NCBI GenBank assembly: GCA_030039035.1
Contig: JASHQQ010000404.1
Location: forward strand, 1-42,392
DNA length: 42,392 nucleotides
DNA from: Acidobacteriaceae bacterium
GTDB lineage: Bacteria; Acidobacteriota; Terriglobia; Terriglobales; Acidobacteriaceae
Reading direction: 5' to 3'
Part shown: positions 15,794 through 24,212 of the stretch, in pieces
Layout: each line of letters opens with the position of its first letter
How positions within the stretch are numbered: position 1 is the first letter of the stretch
Translations under genes and position numbers: made by a program
The notes under the pieces: generated by a model
The model's database searches: none
Told to the model about the DNA's origin: nothing
What the model saw: the letters and a program-made list of their open reading frames with translations, nothing else

Positions 15794-15862
15794 CACCCCT
15801 GATGGTGGATCGCTATGATTGGGCGATCCGCCTGGTTATGTCGGAATCCGCTGCCGGCCCGC

Positions 15863-16390
15863 TCACGCCGCCGACCGCAACTGCCTTGCGATGCCTGCGG
15901 CCCAGGCGCGGATTACCTCCCGGTCGCGGACGTCCATCACGCATTTTGGCTGCTGGCGGAAAGCGGGCAAATGACGCAGGAGGCTGAAGGGGAATCGCAT
16001 GGTTTGAATGTCGAGCCGGCCGCCGAAGATCTGGAGTTCCTCCGGCTTGAGCCACGAGTGCCTGGCCAACTGCTTCTCCGCCTGCTGGCGCGCCGCGTTA
16101 AAGTCTTTCTCTTCAGTACTCAATGGGCCGAGGACGAAGAACCACGGCCGCAAAGTCGAGAGCACGTGGCGGTTTCGGGACAGAAAATGATGAAAATCGC
16201 CGGGCAGCCGTCCCATGTAGAGCGCTGCGCCGAGGATGACCGCGCGATACTCCCCCACCAGCAACGGGTCTTGCACATGCGCCACTCTGACCGGCAATCC
16301 GGCTTCGCGCAGGGCGTTTCCGACGGCTTCGGCGACCTCCGCGGTCGAACCGTGGCGGGTGACATGGGCGACGAGGACGGGTTGCGGCAT
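15863..16390 (-). CDS. Flavodoxin-domain protein, HemG-like
   Basis: The 175-residue product begins MPQPVLVAHVTRHGSTAEVA, the phosphate-binding loop of long-chain flavodoxin-type proteins (T/S-rich loop after the first strand), and continues with AVILGAALYMGRLPGDF and PWFFVLGPLSTEEKDF. This matches the menaquinone-dependent protoporphyrinogen oxidase (HemG) family, which passes electrons from protoporphyrinogen IX through FMN to quinone. No other haem genes are nearby, so the substrate is uncertain. The start at 16390 is fixed by GGAGG six bases upstream; a frame open to 16429 is less likely. Confidence 0.8.
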   Translation of the reverse strand: MPQPVLVAHVTRHGSTAEVAEAVGNALREAGLPVRVAHVQDPLLVGEYRAVILGAALYMGRLPGDFHHFLSRNRHVLSTLRPWFFVLGPLSTEEKDFNAARQQAEKQLARHSWLKPEELQIFGGRLDIQTMRFPFSLLRHLPAFRQQPKCVMDVRDREVIRAWAAGIARQLRSAA

Positions 16391-16477
16391 GGCGTACCTC
16401 CGTGCCGCTATTCTGCAGAACCGAAGCAACGTCGGAAGTGAGCGCCATCACAGCCGCTCGATCACGACCGGGGTTCC

Positions 16478-16561
16478 CCCACCCTTCTCCGCACGCCGCG
16501 GCAGGCGGAAAAGGCGGGATCTGCAATTGGCAAGATCGCGGAAGCGAGCGGAAAGGGTGGG
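16478..16561. repeat. CCCACCCTTCCCGC-type palindrome, copy 4 (open loop)
   Basis: CCCACCCTTCTCCGC (16478-16492) matches the inverse of GCGGAAAGGGTGGG (16548-16561) but for one inserted base, across 55 bases. It lies between the flavodoxin and HAD genes. It may be a longer, partly decayed member of the family. Confidence 0.5.
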
Positions 16562-16615
16562 ACCGGGAATCCTGACCTATTCCCGCCGCGCCATCAAGGA
16601 TTTACACACTCCCGG

Positions 16616-16621
16616 TACACT
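16616..16621 (+). promoter_or_regulatory. -10-like TACACT, leaderless arrangement
   Basis: TACACT ends six bases before the ATG at 16628, leaving no room for a Shine-Dalgarno leader. Confidence 0.35.
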
Positions 16622-16627
16622 GGAATC

Positions 16628-17506
16628 ATGCACCCTCCCGTCCGGCTGGTCGCGGTCGACATGGACGGCACCCTCCTGCCCACCTTCGGGCAGGTGGTGA
16701 GCCGCCGGAATGCGGCAGCGCTGCGAGCCGTTCAAGAGGCCGGAATCGCCCTGACCGTCGCAACCGGAAGGCGCGCGGCCTACACGGCTCCCCTGCTTGA
16801 AGGCGTGGGATTGCGAGCGGAAACGCCCCTGATCACGTCGAATGGTGCAGTGACCCGAACGCTGGCGGGCGAGGCGATCGACCGCTGCCACCTCGATGCC
16901 CGGGTGGCGCGCGGTCTTTGCGGCGTGCTGCGGCCTTTCGGAGCGGTGGTATTCACTTTCGACCGGCCGGGCAAGGGCGAGCTGGTTTTGGAAAACCTGG
17001 AGCAGGCCCACGAACGAATTGCCTTATGGGTAGAAACGAACCGCAACGCCATCGAAGTGGTTGAGCCGCTGGAGCGGGCGCTGGAAGACGGCGACGATCC
17101 CATTCAGGGCATGGTGGCCGGCGGCATGGACAAGATGAAACAGGCCGAGCGTGCGCTGAAAGCGAGCCCGTGGAAGGTCGCCTGCGAATGCGTGCGCACC
17201 GAGTACCCTGCGCGGGACCTCTCGATCGTGGACCTGTTGCCTCCGGGGGTCTCGAAGGGTTGGGCGCTGGAGCGGCTGGCCGCGCGGCTGGGCGTGGATC
17301 GCCGGGAGACGATGGCCATCGGCGATAATTGGAACGACCTGCGCATGCTGGAGTGGGCCGGGCAGCCCGTCGTGATGAGCAACGCCGCGGACGAGTTGCG
17401 CGCCATGGCGAAACTGCGCGGATGGAAGCAGGCTCCCCTGAACGACCATGACGGGGTCGCCGTGGTGCTGGAAGCGATGCTGGCGAAGCAGTCGGTGAAG
17501 GCGTGA
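16628..17506 (+). CDS. Cof-type HAD hydrolase
   Basis: The 292-residue product is a C2-capped haloacid-dehalogenase-type phosphatase: motif I VAVDMDGTLL (D11 nucleophile, D13), motif II ATGR (about 45), a cap domain in the middle, and motif IV GDNWNDLRML (about 233). Cof proteins dephosphorylate sugar phosphates, FMN or other small phosphates; the exact substrate is unknown. Its TGA overlaps the ATG of the transglycosylase gene (TGATG), so the pair is likely one operon. Confidence 0.9.
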   Translation: MHPPVRLVAVDMDGTLLPTFGQVVSRRNAAALRAVQEAGIALTVATGRRAAYTAPLLEGVGLRAETPLITSNGAVTRTLAGEAIDRCHLDARVARGLCGVLRPFGAVVFTFDRPGKGELVLENLEQAHERIALWVETNRNAIEVVEPLERALEDGDDPIQGMVAGGMDKMKQAERALKASPWKVACECVRTEYPARDLSIVDLLPPGVSKGWALERLAARLGVDRRETMAIGDNWNDLRMLEWAGQPVVMSNAADELRAMAKLRGWKQAPLNDHDGVAVVLEAMLAKQSVKA

Positions 17507-18312
17507 TGGACCGGGTTCGAATGCGAAATTGGGGATCCATTGCCGGAGCGTTTCTTGTGAGCGCGGCCTTTCTTGCGCCGGCGCACGCGGCCGAGCGCGT
17601 CACGCTGCGCAACGGCTTCGCGATCCAGTGCAGCCATCATGCCGAAGTCGACGGACACGTTCGGCTCTTCGATGGGGCCGGAGAAGAGAATTACATCGAG
17701 CTCCAGCCGGAGGAGATTGTGTCGTTTGAGACTGTCCCCGATCCGCCGCCGGCAGCCGCCGGGACAGTCCCTTCCGGACCGGCTGCGCAGTCCAGGCCTG
17801 CCGCAGCGGCAACCGATGCGCGGCTCTCGGCGCAGGATCTGCGCCAGATGCTCGGCAAGGCCGGCCGCGAGCACAACCTCGATGTCGACCTGCTGGCCAG
17901 CGTGGTGAAGGCCGAAAGCGGCGGCAATGCGCGCGCGGTGAGCCGCGCCGGGGCGCGGGGGCTGATGCAATTGATGCCCGCCACGGCGGCGGAGCTGGGC
18001 GTGAAGGACAGCTTCGCGCCCGAGCAGAATGTGAGTGGCGGCTCGGCGTATCTCGACGCGCTGCTCAACGGCTACCACAACAATCTTGCCCTGGCGCTGG
18101 CCGCCTACAATGCCGGACCCGCGACCGTGGCGAAGTATCGCGGCATTCCGCCGTATGCGGAGACGCGGGCATATGTGGCCCGCGTGATCCACGAGTTCAA
18201 CCGCCGCGTGCGCGCGCGCCGGGAGATCGCTGCAGCGAAGAGGACAGTCCCGTTCGAACGCGGTCCCCGGACGATTGCCTCCGCCGCGCCTGTCCCGATT
18301 GCGTCGCGATAA
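17506..18312 (+). CDS. Secreted lytic transglycosylase (SLT domain)
   Basis: The 268-residue product has a signal peptide (SIAGAFLVSAAFLAPAHAA) and a short N-terminal domain, then a Pro/Ala linker and an SLT fold from about residue 115 to 245. The catalytic Glu is E137 in VVKAESGGN; GLMQLMPATA, LALAAYNAGPATV and GIPPYAETRAYVARV complete the signature. It cleaves the MurNAc-GlcNAc bond of peptidoglycan with formation of the 1,6-anhydro end. The ATG at 17506 overlaps the stop of the HAD gene; GTG at 17503 is also possible. Confidence 0.92.
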   Translation: MDRVRMRNWGSIAGAFLVSAAFLAPAHAAERVTLRNGFAIQCSHHAEVDGHVRLFDGAGEENYIELQPEEIVSFETVPDPPPAAAGTVPSGPAAQSRPAAAATDARLSAQDLRQMLGKAGREHNLDVDLLASVVKAESGGNARAVSRAGARGLMQLMPATAAELGVKDSFAPEQNVSGGSAYLDALLNGYHNNLALALAAYNAGPATVAKYRGIPPYAETRAYVARVIHEFNRRVRARREIAAAKRTVPFERGPRTIASAAPVPIASR

Positions 18313-18373
18313 GGACTCCAGCCTCGCCCAAAGATAGAATCAATCCATATCACGCGCTTCGATCGGAGACCGT

Positions 18374-19516
18374 TTGAAGAGGAACCACTGGATCCTGGGG
18401 CTGATCGTCCTGGCGGCGCTGGCGGCGCTGTTCGTCTGGGCGCGCCACCGCATTCACTTCGATTTCGGCGTCTTTCGCGCGCAGGTGGCGCGGGCCGACT
18501 GGAGCACGATCGGCATTGCCACCGGCTGCATCTACCTCGCCTACGTCTTTCGCTCCGCGCGCTGGGCGTTGCTGCTCCGGCATATCAAAAAGGTCGGGAT
18601 CTTTTCGCTGATCGGCACACAGGTCATGGGATTCACGGCGGTGGCGCTGATCGGCCGCGTGGCCGATCCGGTGAGGCCATATCTGGTCGCCAGAAAGACG
18701 GGCCTGCCGCTCGGCAATCAACTCGCCGTTTACATCGTCGAGCGGCTCTTCGACGCCGGATCGATGGGCCTGATCTTTTCGATCGCCATGATCTGGATTC
18801 CGTCGGCCGATGTGTTGCGGGCCATGGCCCACTCCGGCTTGATGGCCAGACTGGCGGTTCACCACCAGGGATGGGCCTTGTTCACGGTGCGCTTCGGCGG
18901 GTTGGTGCTCACCCTGCTGGGAGCCTTGTTCCTCTTCTCCATCCGCCTGGCCGGAGGCGCGGTCGCCGCGTTCTTCGAGCGAGTGGTGGGACTGGTATCG
19001 AAGAAGCTGGGGCACGCGCTCGGCGACAAGGTGCGGGCGTTCCATTCCGGGCTCGACATCATGCGGTCCTTTGCCGACTTCGCCGTGGCCGTCTCGCTCT
19101 CGCTCAGCATGTGGGTGCTGATTGCCTTCACCTACTTCGAGGTGTGCAAGGCCTTTGTCGCCAGCCCGCAACTGGTCGCTATCTCGGCGCCCAAGTGCGT
19201 GTTGCTGATGGTCGCCAGCGGGGGAGCCAGCGTCCTTCAGCTTCCCTTGATCGGCTGGTTTTCGCAGATCGGGCTGGTGGCCGTAGCCGTCGCGGCAGTG
19301 CTGGGTGCGCCGCCGGAGGCGGCGACGGCCTGCGCGGCGATGTTGCTGGTGGTCACCTTTCTGGCCATCGTGCCGGTGGGCCTGATCTGGGCGCGGTTCG
19401 AGCACGTGAGCCTGCGCAAGGTGACCGCCGAGAGCGAGGAAGCCGAAGAAGAGCTCGAAGTTGGCCATCCCGCCGGCGCCGAACCTCGGGGCGAAAACCA
19501 GGCTATGACCGAGTAG
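18374..19516 (+). CDS. LPG-synthase-TM/UPF0104 membrane protein
   Basis: The 380-residue product has about eight TM helices and the family marks FRSARWALLLRHI, GRVADPVRPYLVARK (residues 90-115) and VERLFDAGSM. It matches the flippase-like half of MprF without the synthase domain, a group that moves or senses lipids or glycan carriers at the inner membrane. The start is TTG at 18374 with GGAG five bases upstream. A -10-like TAGAAT at 18335 would give a leadered transcript. The C terminus is acidic (SEEAEEELEV). Role unassigned. Confidence 0.85.
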   Translation: MKRNHWILGLIVLAALAALFVWARHRIHFDFGVFRAQVARADWSTIGIATGCIYLAYVFRSARWALLLRHIKKVGIFSLIGTQVMGFTAVALIGRVADPVRPYLVARKTGLPLGNQLAVYIVERLFDAGSMGLIFSIAMIWIPSADVLRAMAHSGLMARLAVHHQGWALFTVRFGGLVLTLLGALFLFSIRLAGGAVAAFFERVVGLVSKKLGHALGDKVRAFHSGLDIMRSFADFAVAVSLSLSMWVLIAFTYFEVCKAFVASPQLVAISAPKCVLLMVASGGASVLQLPLIGWFSQIGLVAVAVAAVLGAPPEAATACAAMLLVVTFLAIVPVGLIWARFEHVSLRKVTAESEEAEEELEVGHPAGAEPRGENQAMTE

Positions 19517-19535
19517 GCTCGTTCCTCCCGCTCCG

Positions 19536-19552
19536 GGCGGCATAAAGCCGCC
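19536..19552. terminator. Hairpin between convergent genes
   Basis: GGCGGC-ataaa-GCCGCC, a perfect six-pair stem between the ends of the LPG-synthase-like and DUF502 genes. It has no T run, so intrinsic termination is doubtful. Confidence 0.3.
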
Positions 19553-19610
19553 GCGGCGACGCGCCGCACGGACCGGGCGCCCCGCGGTGCGGATACAAAC
19601 TGTCGCCGAC

Positions 19611-20336
19611 CTAGCGAAGAGTCCTTCCTCCCGCGGGGAAAAGCTGCGATTGTTCCGGCGGCAGCGATCGATCGTCGCCAACCGGCGGAATTCCCGATGG
19701 ATGGAAGTGAACCGTCTCCGGACCGACGGCGCCACCGGTGAGCAACATGCTCATGGCCTGCTCCATGGTCATTTCGGTTTCGGTCACCAGGCCCATGGGA
19801 AGGATTTGCAGAATGGCCGAGGTGGGATTGATGGCGTTGGGCAGCAGCACGGCGGCGAGCGGTTCGCCGGTGGCGGTGTCGGCGAATGTGCGGGTGAGAA
19901 AGCCGATGCACTTGTGGCCGGGAATGGGAAAGTCGACGAGCACCACGCGCTGGCTGGTTTCCCGTTTCCCGGTCATGCTGTCGAGCAGTTGGCGCACGGC
20001 CCCGTAGACCTTGGCCACCAGCGGCAGCCGGTCGAGCGCGGATTCGAACCACTCGAAGGCCTTTCGGCCCACAACCTCGGACGTGATGCGGCCCACGACG
20101 TAAAGCAGCACCAGCGTGAGCAGAATGCCGAGGAGAAACTGAACCCACGGCCGGTTGACGGCGGTTTCGGGAAAAAGCGCTCCCATCAGCCAGAGCACCG
20201 GTTGTCCGGCTTTGGCCAGAATGCCCAGAACGAAGCTGAAAATGAGATAGGTAACGAATAACGGTGCAATGGTGACGATGCCGGCCAGGATGTTGCGTTG
20301 CAGGCTGCGCAGCGTATGGGCGAGGGACGGGTTCAA
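19611..20336 (-). CDS. DUF502 membrane protein
   Basis: The 241-residue product has two TM helices (about 13-40 and 65-90: AGIVTIAPLFVTYLIFSFVL and FLLGILLTLVLLYVVGRI) followed by a soluble domain with the family marks DRLPLVAKVYGAVRQLLD, VVLVDFPIPGHKCIGFLT and VLLPNAINPTSAILQILP. This is full-length DUF502; its role is not known. I choose the TTG start at 20334-20336 because AGGAG lies six bases before it and the family begins there; an ATG frame reaches 20426 but adds residues with no family match. Confidence 0.85.
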   Translation of the reverse strand: MNPSLAHTLRSLQRNILAGIVTIAPLFVTYLIFSFVLGILAKAGQPVLWLMGALFPETAVNRPWVQFLLGILLTLVLLYVVGRITSEVVGRKAFEWFESALDRLPLVAKVYGAVRQLLDSMTGKRETSQRVVLVDFPIPGHKCIGFLTRTFADTATGEPLAAVLLPNAINPTSAILQILPMGLVTETEMTMEQAMSMLLTGGAVGPETVHFHPSGIPPVGDDRSLPPEQSQLFPAGGRTLR

Positions 20337-20550
20337 GCAAAACTCCTGGGATGAGAATACGCGAATGGGGACGAAGAATCGGGGCGGAAGCAGCCCCATG
20401 GAGGGGGCGGTGGTGAACGGACTCAAAAACCGCTACACTCGAAACAAGCTCTAAAGCCGGGACCGGCGAGGATACATGAACTCAAAAGGGCAATACCGGC
20501 AAAAGGGCCGGAATAATAAATCCCTATATAGTGTAGGTGGAAGGTCGCAG

Positions 20551-21258
20551 ATGGGCGAGCCGGAAGCCATTGACGACAAGATCGAGTTGAGCGAGGGCGA
20601 GCCGCATCCCGCCGAAATGCTCGCGAGCTTGCTCAAGGGCGAAAGCGGCGCGGCCCGGTGGCCGATTGGCTCTGCGCAGGCGACAGGGGAGGAAACCGCG
20701 GCGACGCAGCCTGCGCCTTCGGCGCCGCCGCCGGCGCGGATGGAAACTCCCCGAATCGAGGAAGTACCGCCCGCGGCGCGCGCCCTGGCCGCCCAACACG
20801 CCGACGAAACCGCGCAGGAACTCTCCGGCCTGCTGCGCACCATCCGGGCATTCCGTTCGGCCCTGCCCCTCGTTCAGCGTTTGTTGCCCCTTCTGGACGG
20901 CAACGTGGTCGCCGCAATCACCAACGTGCTGGCACCACGACCGCAGGCTGCGCCGGCCCAGAAGCCGGTCGACATGGCTCCCATGGAAAGCAGTCTGGCC
21001 GAGCTGAAAGCGCAGCATCAGGAACTGCGCAACCGGGTGCAGGAACAGGGCACATCGATGCAGCGCATCACCGATCAGATGGAGCGCGTGCGCGAGCTGA
21101 CGGACCGCAACAGCGACGAGCTCGAGGAACTGGTCGAGGAGCTCAAGGCTGCCGGGAAGAAGATGAACATTGTGGCCTTTCTCGCGTTCGCGCTGCTGGC
21201 GGCATCGATTGCGCTGAATGTTGTCCTCTACCTCCAGTTCCATCACCTGATGCCGTAG
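20551..21258 (+). CDS. Tail-anchored coiled-coil protein
   Basis: The 235-residue product has an acidic N terminus, a Pro/Ala linker, a helix around LLRTIRAFRSALPLVQRLLPLL, a long heptad coiled coil (about 125-205, LAELKAQHQELRNRVQEQGT and VRELTDRNSDELEELVEEL) and one C-terminal TM helix (VAFLAFALLAASIALNVVLY), so it is tail-anchored with most of its mass in the cytoplasm. GGAAGG lies five bases before the ATG at 20551; an ATG at 20476 with GAGG is an alternative, but that first stretch is unusually AT-rich. A -10-like TACACT lies at 20434. I do not recognise the family. It lies before the GvpL/F gene. Confidence 0.75.
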   Translation: MGEPEAIDDKIELSEGEPHPAEMLASLLKGESGAARWPIGSAQATGEETAATQPAPSAPPPARMETPRIEEVPPAARALAAQHADETAQELSGLLRTIRAFRSALPLVQRLLPLLDGNVVAAITNVLAPRPQAAPAQKPVDMAPMESSLAELKAQHQELRNRVQEQGTSMQRITDQMERVRELTDRNSDELEELVEELKAAGKKMNIVAFLAFALLAASIALNVVLYLQFHHLMP

Positions 21259-21270
21259 CTCCCGGTTTTG

Positions 21271-21291
21271 ATGGGAACGCCCCGTCTTTTT
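21271..21291 (+). terminator. Weak intrinsic terminator candidate
   Basis: A five-pair stem ATGGG/CCCGT around AACGC is followed by CTTTTT, just after the tail-anchored gene. Short stem, so low certainty. Confidence 0.35.
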
Positions 21292-21374
21292 CATATCGTC
21301 AAATACTTTGTTTTTGTTACAAATACAATCTGGCGTTTCCCCGATCACTTTTTCCGGGATCGTGATGTGAGTCA

Positions 21375-21404
21375 TTGCCAGCCGTATTTTCGCAGGGCTA
21401 GTAT
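21375..21404 (+). promoter_or_regulatory. Sigma-70-like promoter candidate for GvpL/F gene
   Basis: TTGCCA (21375-21380) and TAGTAT (21399-21404) are 18 bases apart, close to the -35/-10 pair. Transcription would start near 21411, giving a leader of about 120 bases before the ATG at 21532. Confidence 0.4.
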
Positions 21405-21407
21405 TCC

Positions 21408-21458
21408 GCATAGTTCAACCGGGTAAAGCCACTCACCCGGCTCTCAAATCCGCTATGC
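21408..21458 (+). ncRNA. Structured leader candidate upstream of GvpL/F
   Basis: An outer stem GCATAG (21408-21413) pairs with CTATGC (21453-21458), enclosing an inner stem CCGGGT (21419-21424) and ACCCGG (21435-21440) with a ten-base loop AAAGCCACTC. The joining strands are TTCAA and CTCTCAAATCCG. Two nested stems in 51 bases right after a promoter candidate look like a folded regulatory leader. I could not match it to a named riboswitch class. Confidence 0.35.
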
Positions 21459-21531
21459 AGTTGTTCCCAAGTTCACAGAGCTTTACCAACGAAGCGGCGC
21501 TTACCGGCGCGCGCAGATGGAGCGTCTCGCC

Positions 21532-22326
21532 ATGGCATGGTATGCCTACTGCATCGGTGAAAAACAGGCTTTTCCGGAACTGGCCCGACATCGCAAACCC
21601 GTTCCGATGGAATCAGTCGTCGGAGTCAGCGGCAATCAGGTTTTTCTTTACCCGGCAAGCGATTTGGCCATTATCGTAAGCGAACACAATCCCCACGAAG
21701 CATTGAGCCAGAAGGCCGGCGTGGATCACGCGAGGGTGATTGCCGACTGCTTTCAGCACTCCACCGTTCTTCCCTTCCGGTTCGGAACCATCTTCAACGA
21801 CGACGAGAGCCTGCGGAAGTCGATCCGCTCCAATCAGCGGCAGTTCCTGTGCAATATCGACAAGCTGCGCGGCAAGACCGAAATGCACCTCAAGATCCTG
21901 GTCGACGACTGTTGCGGCAGGGAGCTGGAGCGCCATTGGCCGGCCGAGGGCGTGGGCCGCGAGTACCTGTCGAACCTGCGCGAAAATGCGGCGCGGCAGC
22001 GCGAGCGGCAAACACGCGCGCGCGCGGTGGCCTTCCAGATGCACCGGCTGTTCCTGCCCCTGGACGAGGAAGTAAGCTGCCGGCTGACCGAGAGCGGAAA
22101 GATGGCGCTCGACATCGCGCACCTGATCGATCGCAAATACGTGGAACGGTATCAGAACAAGTTCGCCACCACCAGCGCGATGATGAAAGACTGCGCGCTG
22201 CAGCTCTCCGGGCCGTGGCCTCCCTATCACTTCGTGCACCGGCTCACGCGGGGAACGCATCCGCATCCGGCGGCGGCGCAGGCGCCGGCCGTGCGCGTCC
22301 CGGAGGCGGTGGGGGCGATGGCGTAG
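21532..22326 (+). CDS. Orphan GvpL/GvpF-family protein
   Basis: The 264-residue product opens MAWYAYCIGEKQAF and has the GvpL/F marks HSTVLPFRFGTIFNDDESLR (about residues 80-100), FLCNIDKLRGKTEMHLKI, and the C-terminal LQLSGPWPPYHFVH. In gas-vesicle makers these proteins help assemble the vesicle shell. No gvpA or other gvp gene is in the window. The start at 21532 is preceded by GGAGCG; the ATG at 21517 has no ribosome site. The last 20 residues are Ala/Pro-rich. The gene follows a possible structured leader and ends in a heptamer tract. Confidence 0.88.
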   Translation: MAWYAYCIGEKQAFPELARHRKPVPMESVVGVSGNQVFLYPASDLAIIVSEHNPHEALSQKAGVDHARVIADCFQHSTVLPFRFGTIFNDDESLRKSIRSNQRQFLCNIDKLRGKTEMHLKILVDDCCGRELERHWPAEGVGREYLSNLRENAARQRERQTRARAVAFQMHRLFLPLDEEVSCRLTESGKMALDIAHLIDRKYVERYQNKFATTSAMMKDCALQLSGPWPPYHFVHRLTRGTHPHPAAAQAPAVRVPEAVGAMA

Positions 22327-22333
22327 AGAAACA

Positions 22334-22364
22334 GGGATCAGAGATCAGGGGTCAGAAATCAGGG
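22334..22364 (+). repeat. Heptamer tandem tract after the GvpL/F stop
   Basis: Four 7-base units in a row, GGGATCA, GAGATCA, GGGGTCA, GAAATCA, and a trailing GGG, begin seven bases after the stop codon. Confidence 0.75.
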
Positions 22365-22410
22365 TTTGGATTCCCCACTCCCTTGCGCCGCACCAGGTTG
22401 TTCAAGAAAG

Positions 22411-22436
22411 CCCGGCCAAGCGGCCGGGTTTTCTTT
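22411..22436 (+). terminator. Intrinsic terminator after GvpL/F
   Basis: CCCGGCC-AAGC-GGCCGGG, a perfect seven-pair GC stem with a four-base loop, runs into TTTTCTTTT. It lies 85 bases after the GvpL/F stop and should end that transcript; the A-rich left side could also end transcripts from the other strand. Confidence 0.85.
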
Positions 22437-22627
22437 TGCGCGTAGGAAACGCCAGCGGTTTCAATGCGGACCAGGACAACTTCATCTCCTGAATCGCGCA
22501 TCGAACGCGTTTTGGGCCTGCACATTTTCAATGTCTCCGGCAAAACGGGAGCACTTCGTTCCCGGGGGACGCGTCCTCCAGGCCGGCGCGCACGCCATCC
22601 CACGATTCAGATCCATTGCAGAGGCAA

Positions 22628-24199
22628 ATGGCGGATTCCGAGGCATCTCCGGCGGGCAAAGCAGCCAATCCCTGGATCATTGCCGTCTCCGTCATGCTGG
22701 CGACGTTCATGGAGGTGCTCGACACGGCCATCGTGGTCGTGGCCCTGCCCTATATTGCCGGCTCGATGTCCTCGTCAACCAGCGAAGCGACCTGGGTTCT
22801 GACCAGCTATCTGATAGCCAATGCCGTCATTCTTCCCGCCAGCAACTGGTTCGCATTGCGATTCGGACGGAAGCGCTTTCTCATCACGTGCATCGTCATT
22901 TTCACCATCGCGTCGTTCTGTTGCGGCGCGGCGCCGTCCTTATCGTTGCTCCTTCTGGCGCGCATCGTCCAGGGCGCCGGAGGCGGCGCCTTGCAGCCCT
23001 TGTCGCAGGCCATACTGCTGGAAAGCTTCGAGCCGCGAAAACGCGGCATGGCGATGGCCGTCTTCGGATTCGGAGTGGTGGTCGCGCCCATCCTCGGGCC
23101 AACGCTCGGCGGCTGGCTGACCGATACGTTCAGTTGGCGCTACGCGTTCTACATCAATATTCCCATCGGAATCCTCGCCGCTTTCATGGTCGGGCGTTTC
23201 GTCGAGGATCCGCCCTACGTGCGCGATACCAGGGCCGCCGCATTCGATAATCTCGGCTTCGGGCTTCTCGCCGTGTGGACGGGCTGCCTGCAGGTGATCC
23301 TCGACAAAGGCCAGGAAGTGGACTGGTTCGGGGCCACGTGGGTGCGCTTCGCATTTACCGGTTTCGCGGTTGCGTTTGTTCTTTTCATCCTGCATTGCCT
23401 GAAGGCGAAAGCGCCGCTGGTCGACCTCAAGGTTCTTCGCGACCGGAACTTCGCCGTAGGATGCCTGTTGATGGTCCTCTTCGGATTGTGCGTATATTCC
23501 ACCATCACCGTGCTGCCGCTCTTTTACCAGGAGCTTTTGGGCTACACCGCGTTCACCGCCGGCATTGTGGTCTTTCCCCGCGGCATCGGCGCCATCGTGG
23601 CCATGCCGGTGATCGGCTATCTCGGGGCAAAGCTCGACGTTCGCTACCTTCTGACCTTCGGATTCCTCGTCTTCGGGATCGTGTCTCTCATCTTTGGCGA
23701 CGTGAATCTGCAAATCAGCCCGTCGACGCTGCTATGGCCGATTGTGATCACCGGCTTCGCCCTGAGCTTTGTCTTCGTCCCCATCACCACCCAGTCCTAC
23801 GACACCCTGCGCAACGAGCAGATCGGCAACGCAAGCGGCGTCTTCAATCTGGTGCGGAACGTCGGCGGCTCGGTGGGAATCTCGCTGGCCCAGACGGAGC
23901 TGACGCGCCGTTCGGCCGTGCACCAGAACGAAATTACCAATTACGTTGCCCGGACCCAGGTGCACTTCCAGCAGGAGATTTCGGCTTTGACGGGGTTTCT
24001 CGGCCGTCAGGTCCATCCTGCAAATGCCCTGCGCGGCGCGGCCTCGACCCTCTACCAGAGCCTCGGTCAACAGGCGCTCCTGTGGGCGTTTGTCGACGTC
24101 TTTCGCTGGACGGCGGTGCTGTGTTTTGTCTGCATGGCGCTGGTATGGCTCTTCCGCAAGGCGACGCATGTGAAGGGGAAGGCCGCCGCGGCGCACTGA
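22628..24199 (+). CDS. DHA2-family MFS multidrug exporter (EmrB/QacA type)
   Basis: The 523-residue product has 14 predicted TM helices. The early segment MLATFMEVLDTAIVVVALPYIAGSM carries motif D1 of the 14-helix drug:H+ antiporters; RFGRKRFL follows helix 2; motif C is GFGVVVAPILGPTLGG. It pumps hydrophobic compounds across the inner membrane, often with an HlyD-type adaptor and outer channel; neither is adjacent. The ATG at 22628 has GAGG three bases before it; a TTG at 22616 is the alternative. An intrinsic terminator upstream insulates it from GvpL/F. Confidence 0.9.
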   Translation: MADSEASPAGKAANPWIIAVSVMLATFMEVLDTAIVVVALPYIAGSMSSSTSEATWVLTSYLIANAVILPASNWFALRFGRKRFLITCIVIFTIASFCCGAAPSLSLLLLARIVQGAGGGALQPLSQAILLESFEPRKRGMAMAVFGFGVVVAPILGPTLGGWLTDTFSWRYAFYINIPIGILAAFMVGRFVEDPPYVRDTRAAAFDNLGFGLLAVWTGCLQVILDKGQEVDWFGATWVRFAFTGFAVAFVLFILHCLKAKAPLVDLKVLRDRNFAVGCLLMVLFGLCVYSTITVLPLFYQELLGYTAFTAGIVVFPRGIGAIVAMPVIGYLGAKLDVRYLLTFGFLVFGIVSLIFGDVNLQISPSTLLWPIVITGFALSFVFVPITTQSYDTLRNEQIGNASGVFNLVRNVGGSVGISLAQTELTRRSAVHQNEITNYVARTQVHFQQEISALTGFLGRQVHPANALRGAASTLYQSLGQQALLWAFVDVFRWTAVLCFVCMALVWLFRKATHVKGKAAAAH

Positions 24200-24212
24200 G
24201 CGAAGAGCCGCC

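Noticed and set aside
18350-19735. 461-codon minus-strand frame opposite the LPG-synthase-like gene
   Set aside because: Low-complexity Gln/Arg/Asp-rich translation; shadow of a membrane protein gene.
21408-21458. Cyclic-di-GMP-I (GEMM) riboswitch in the GvpL/F leader
   Set aside because: AAAGCC is present, but the paired GGGCAAACC half and the second helix of that class are missing; kept only as an unnamed structured element.
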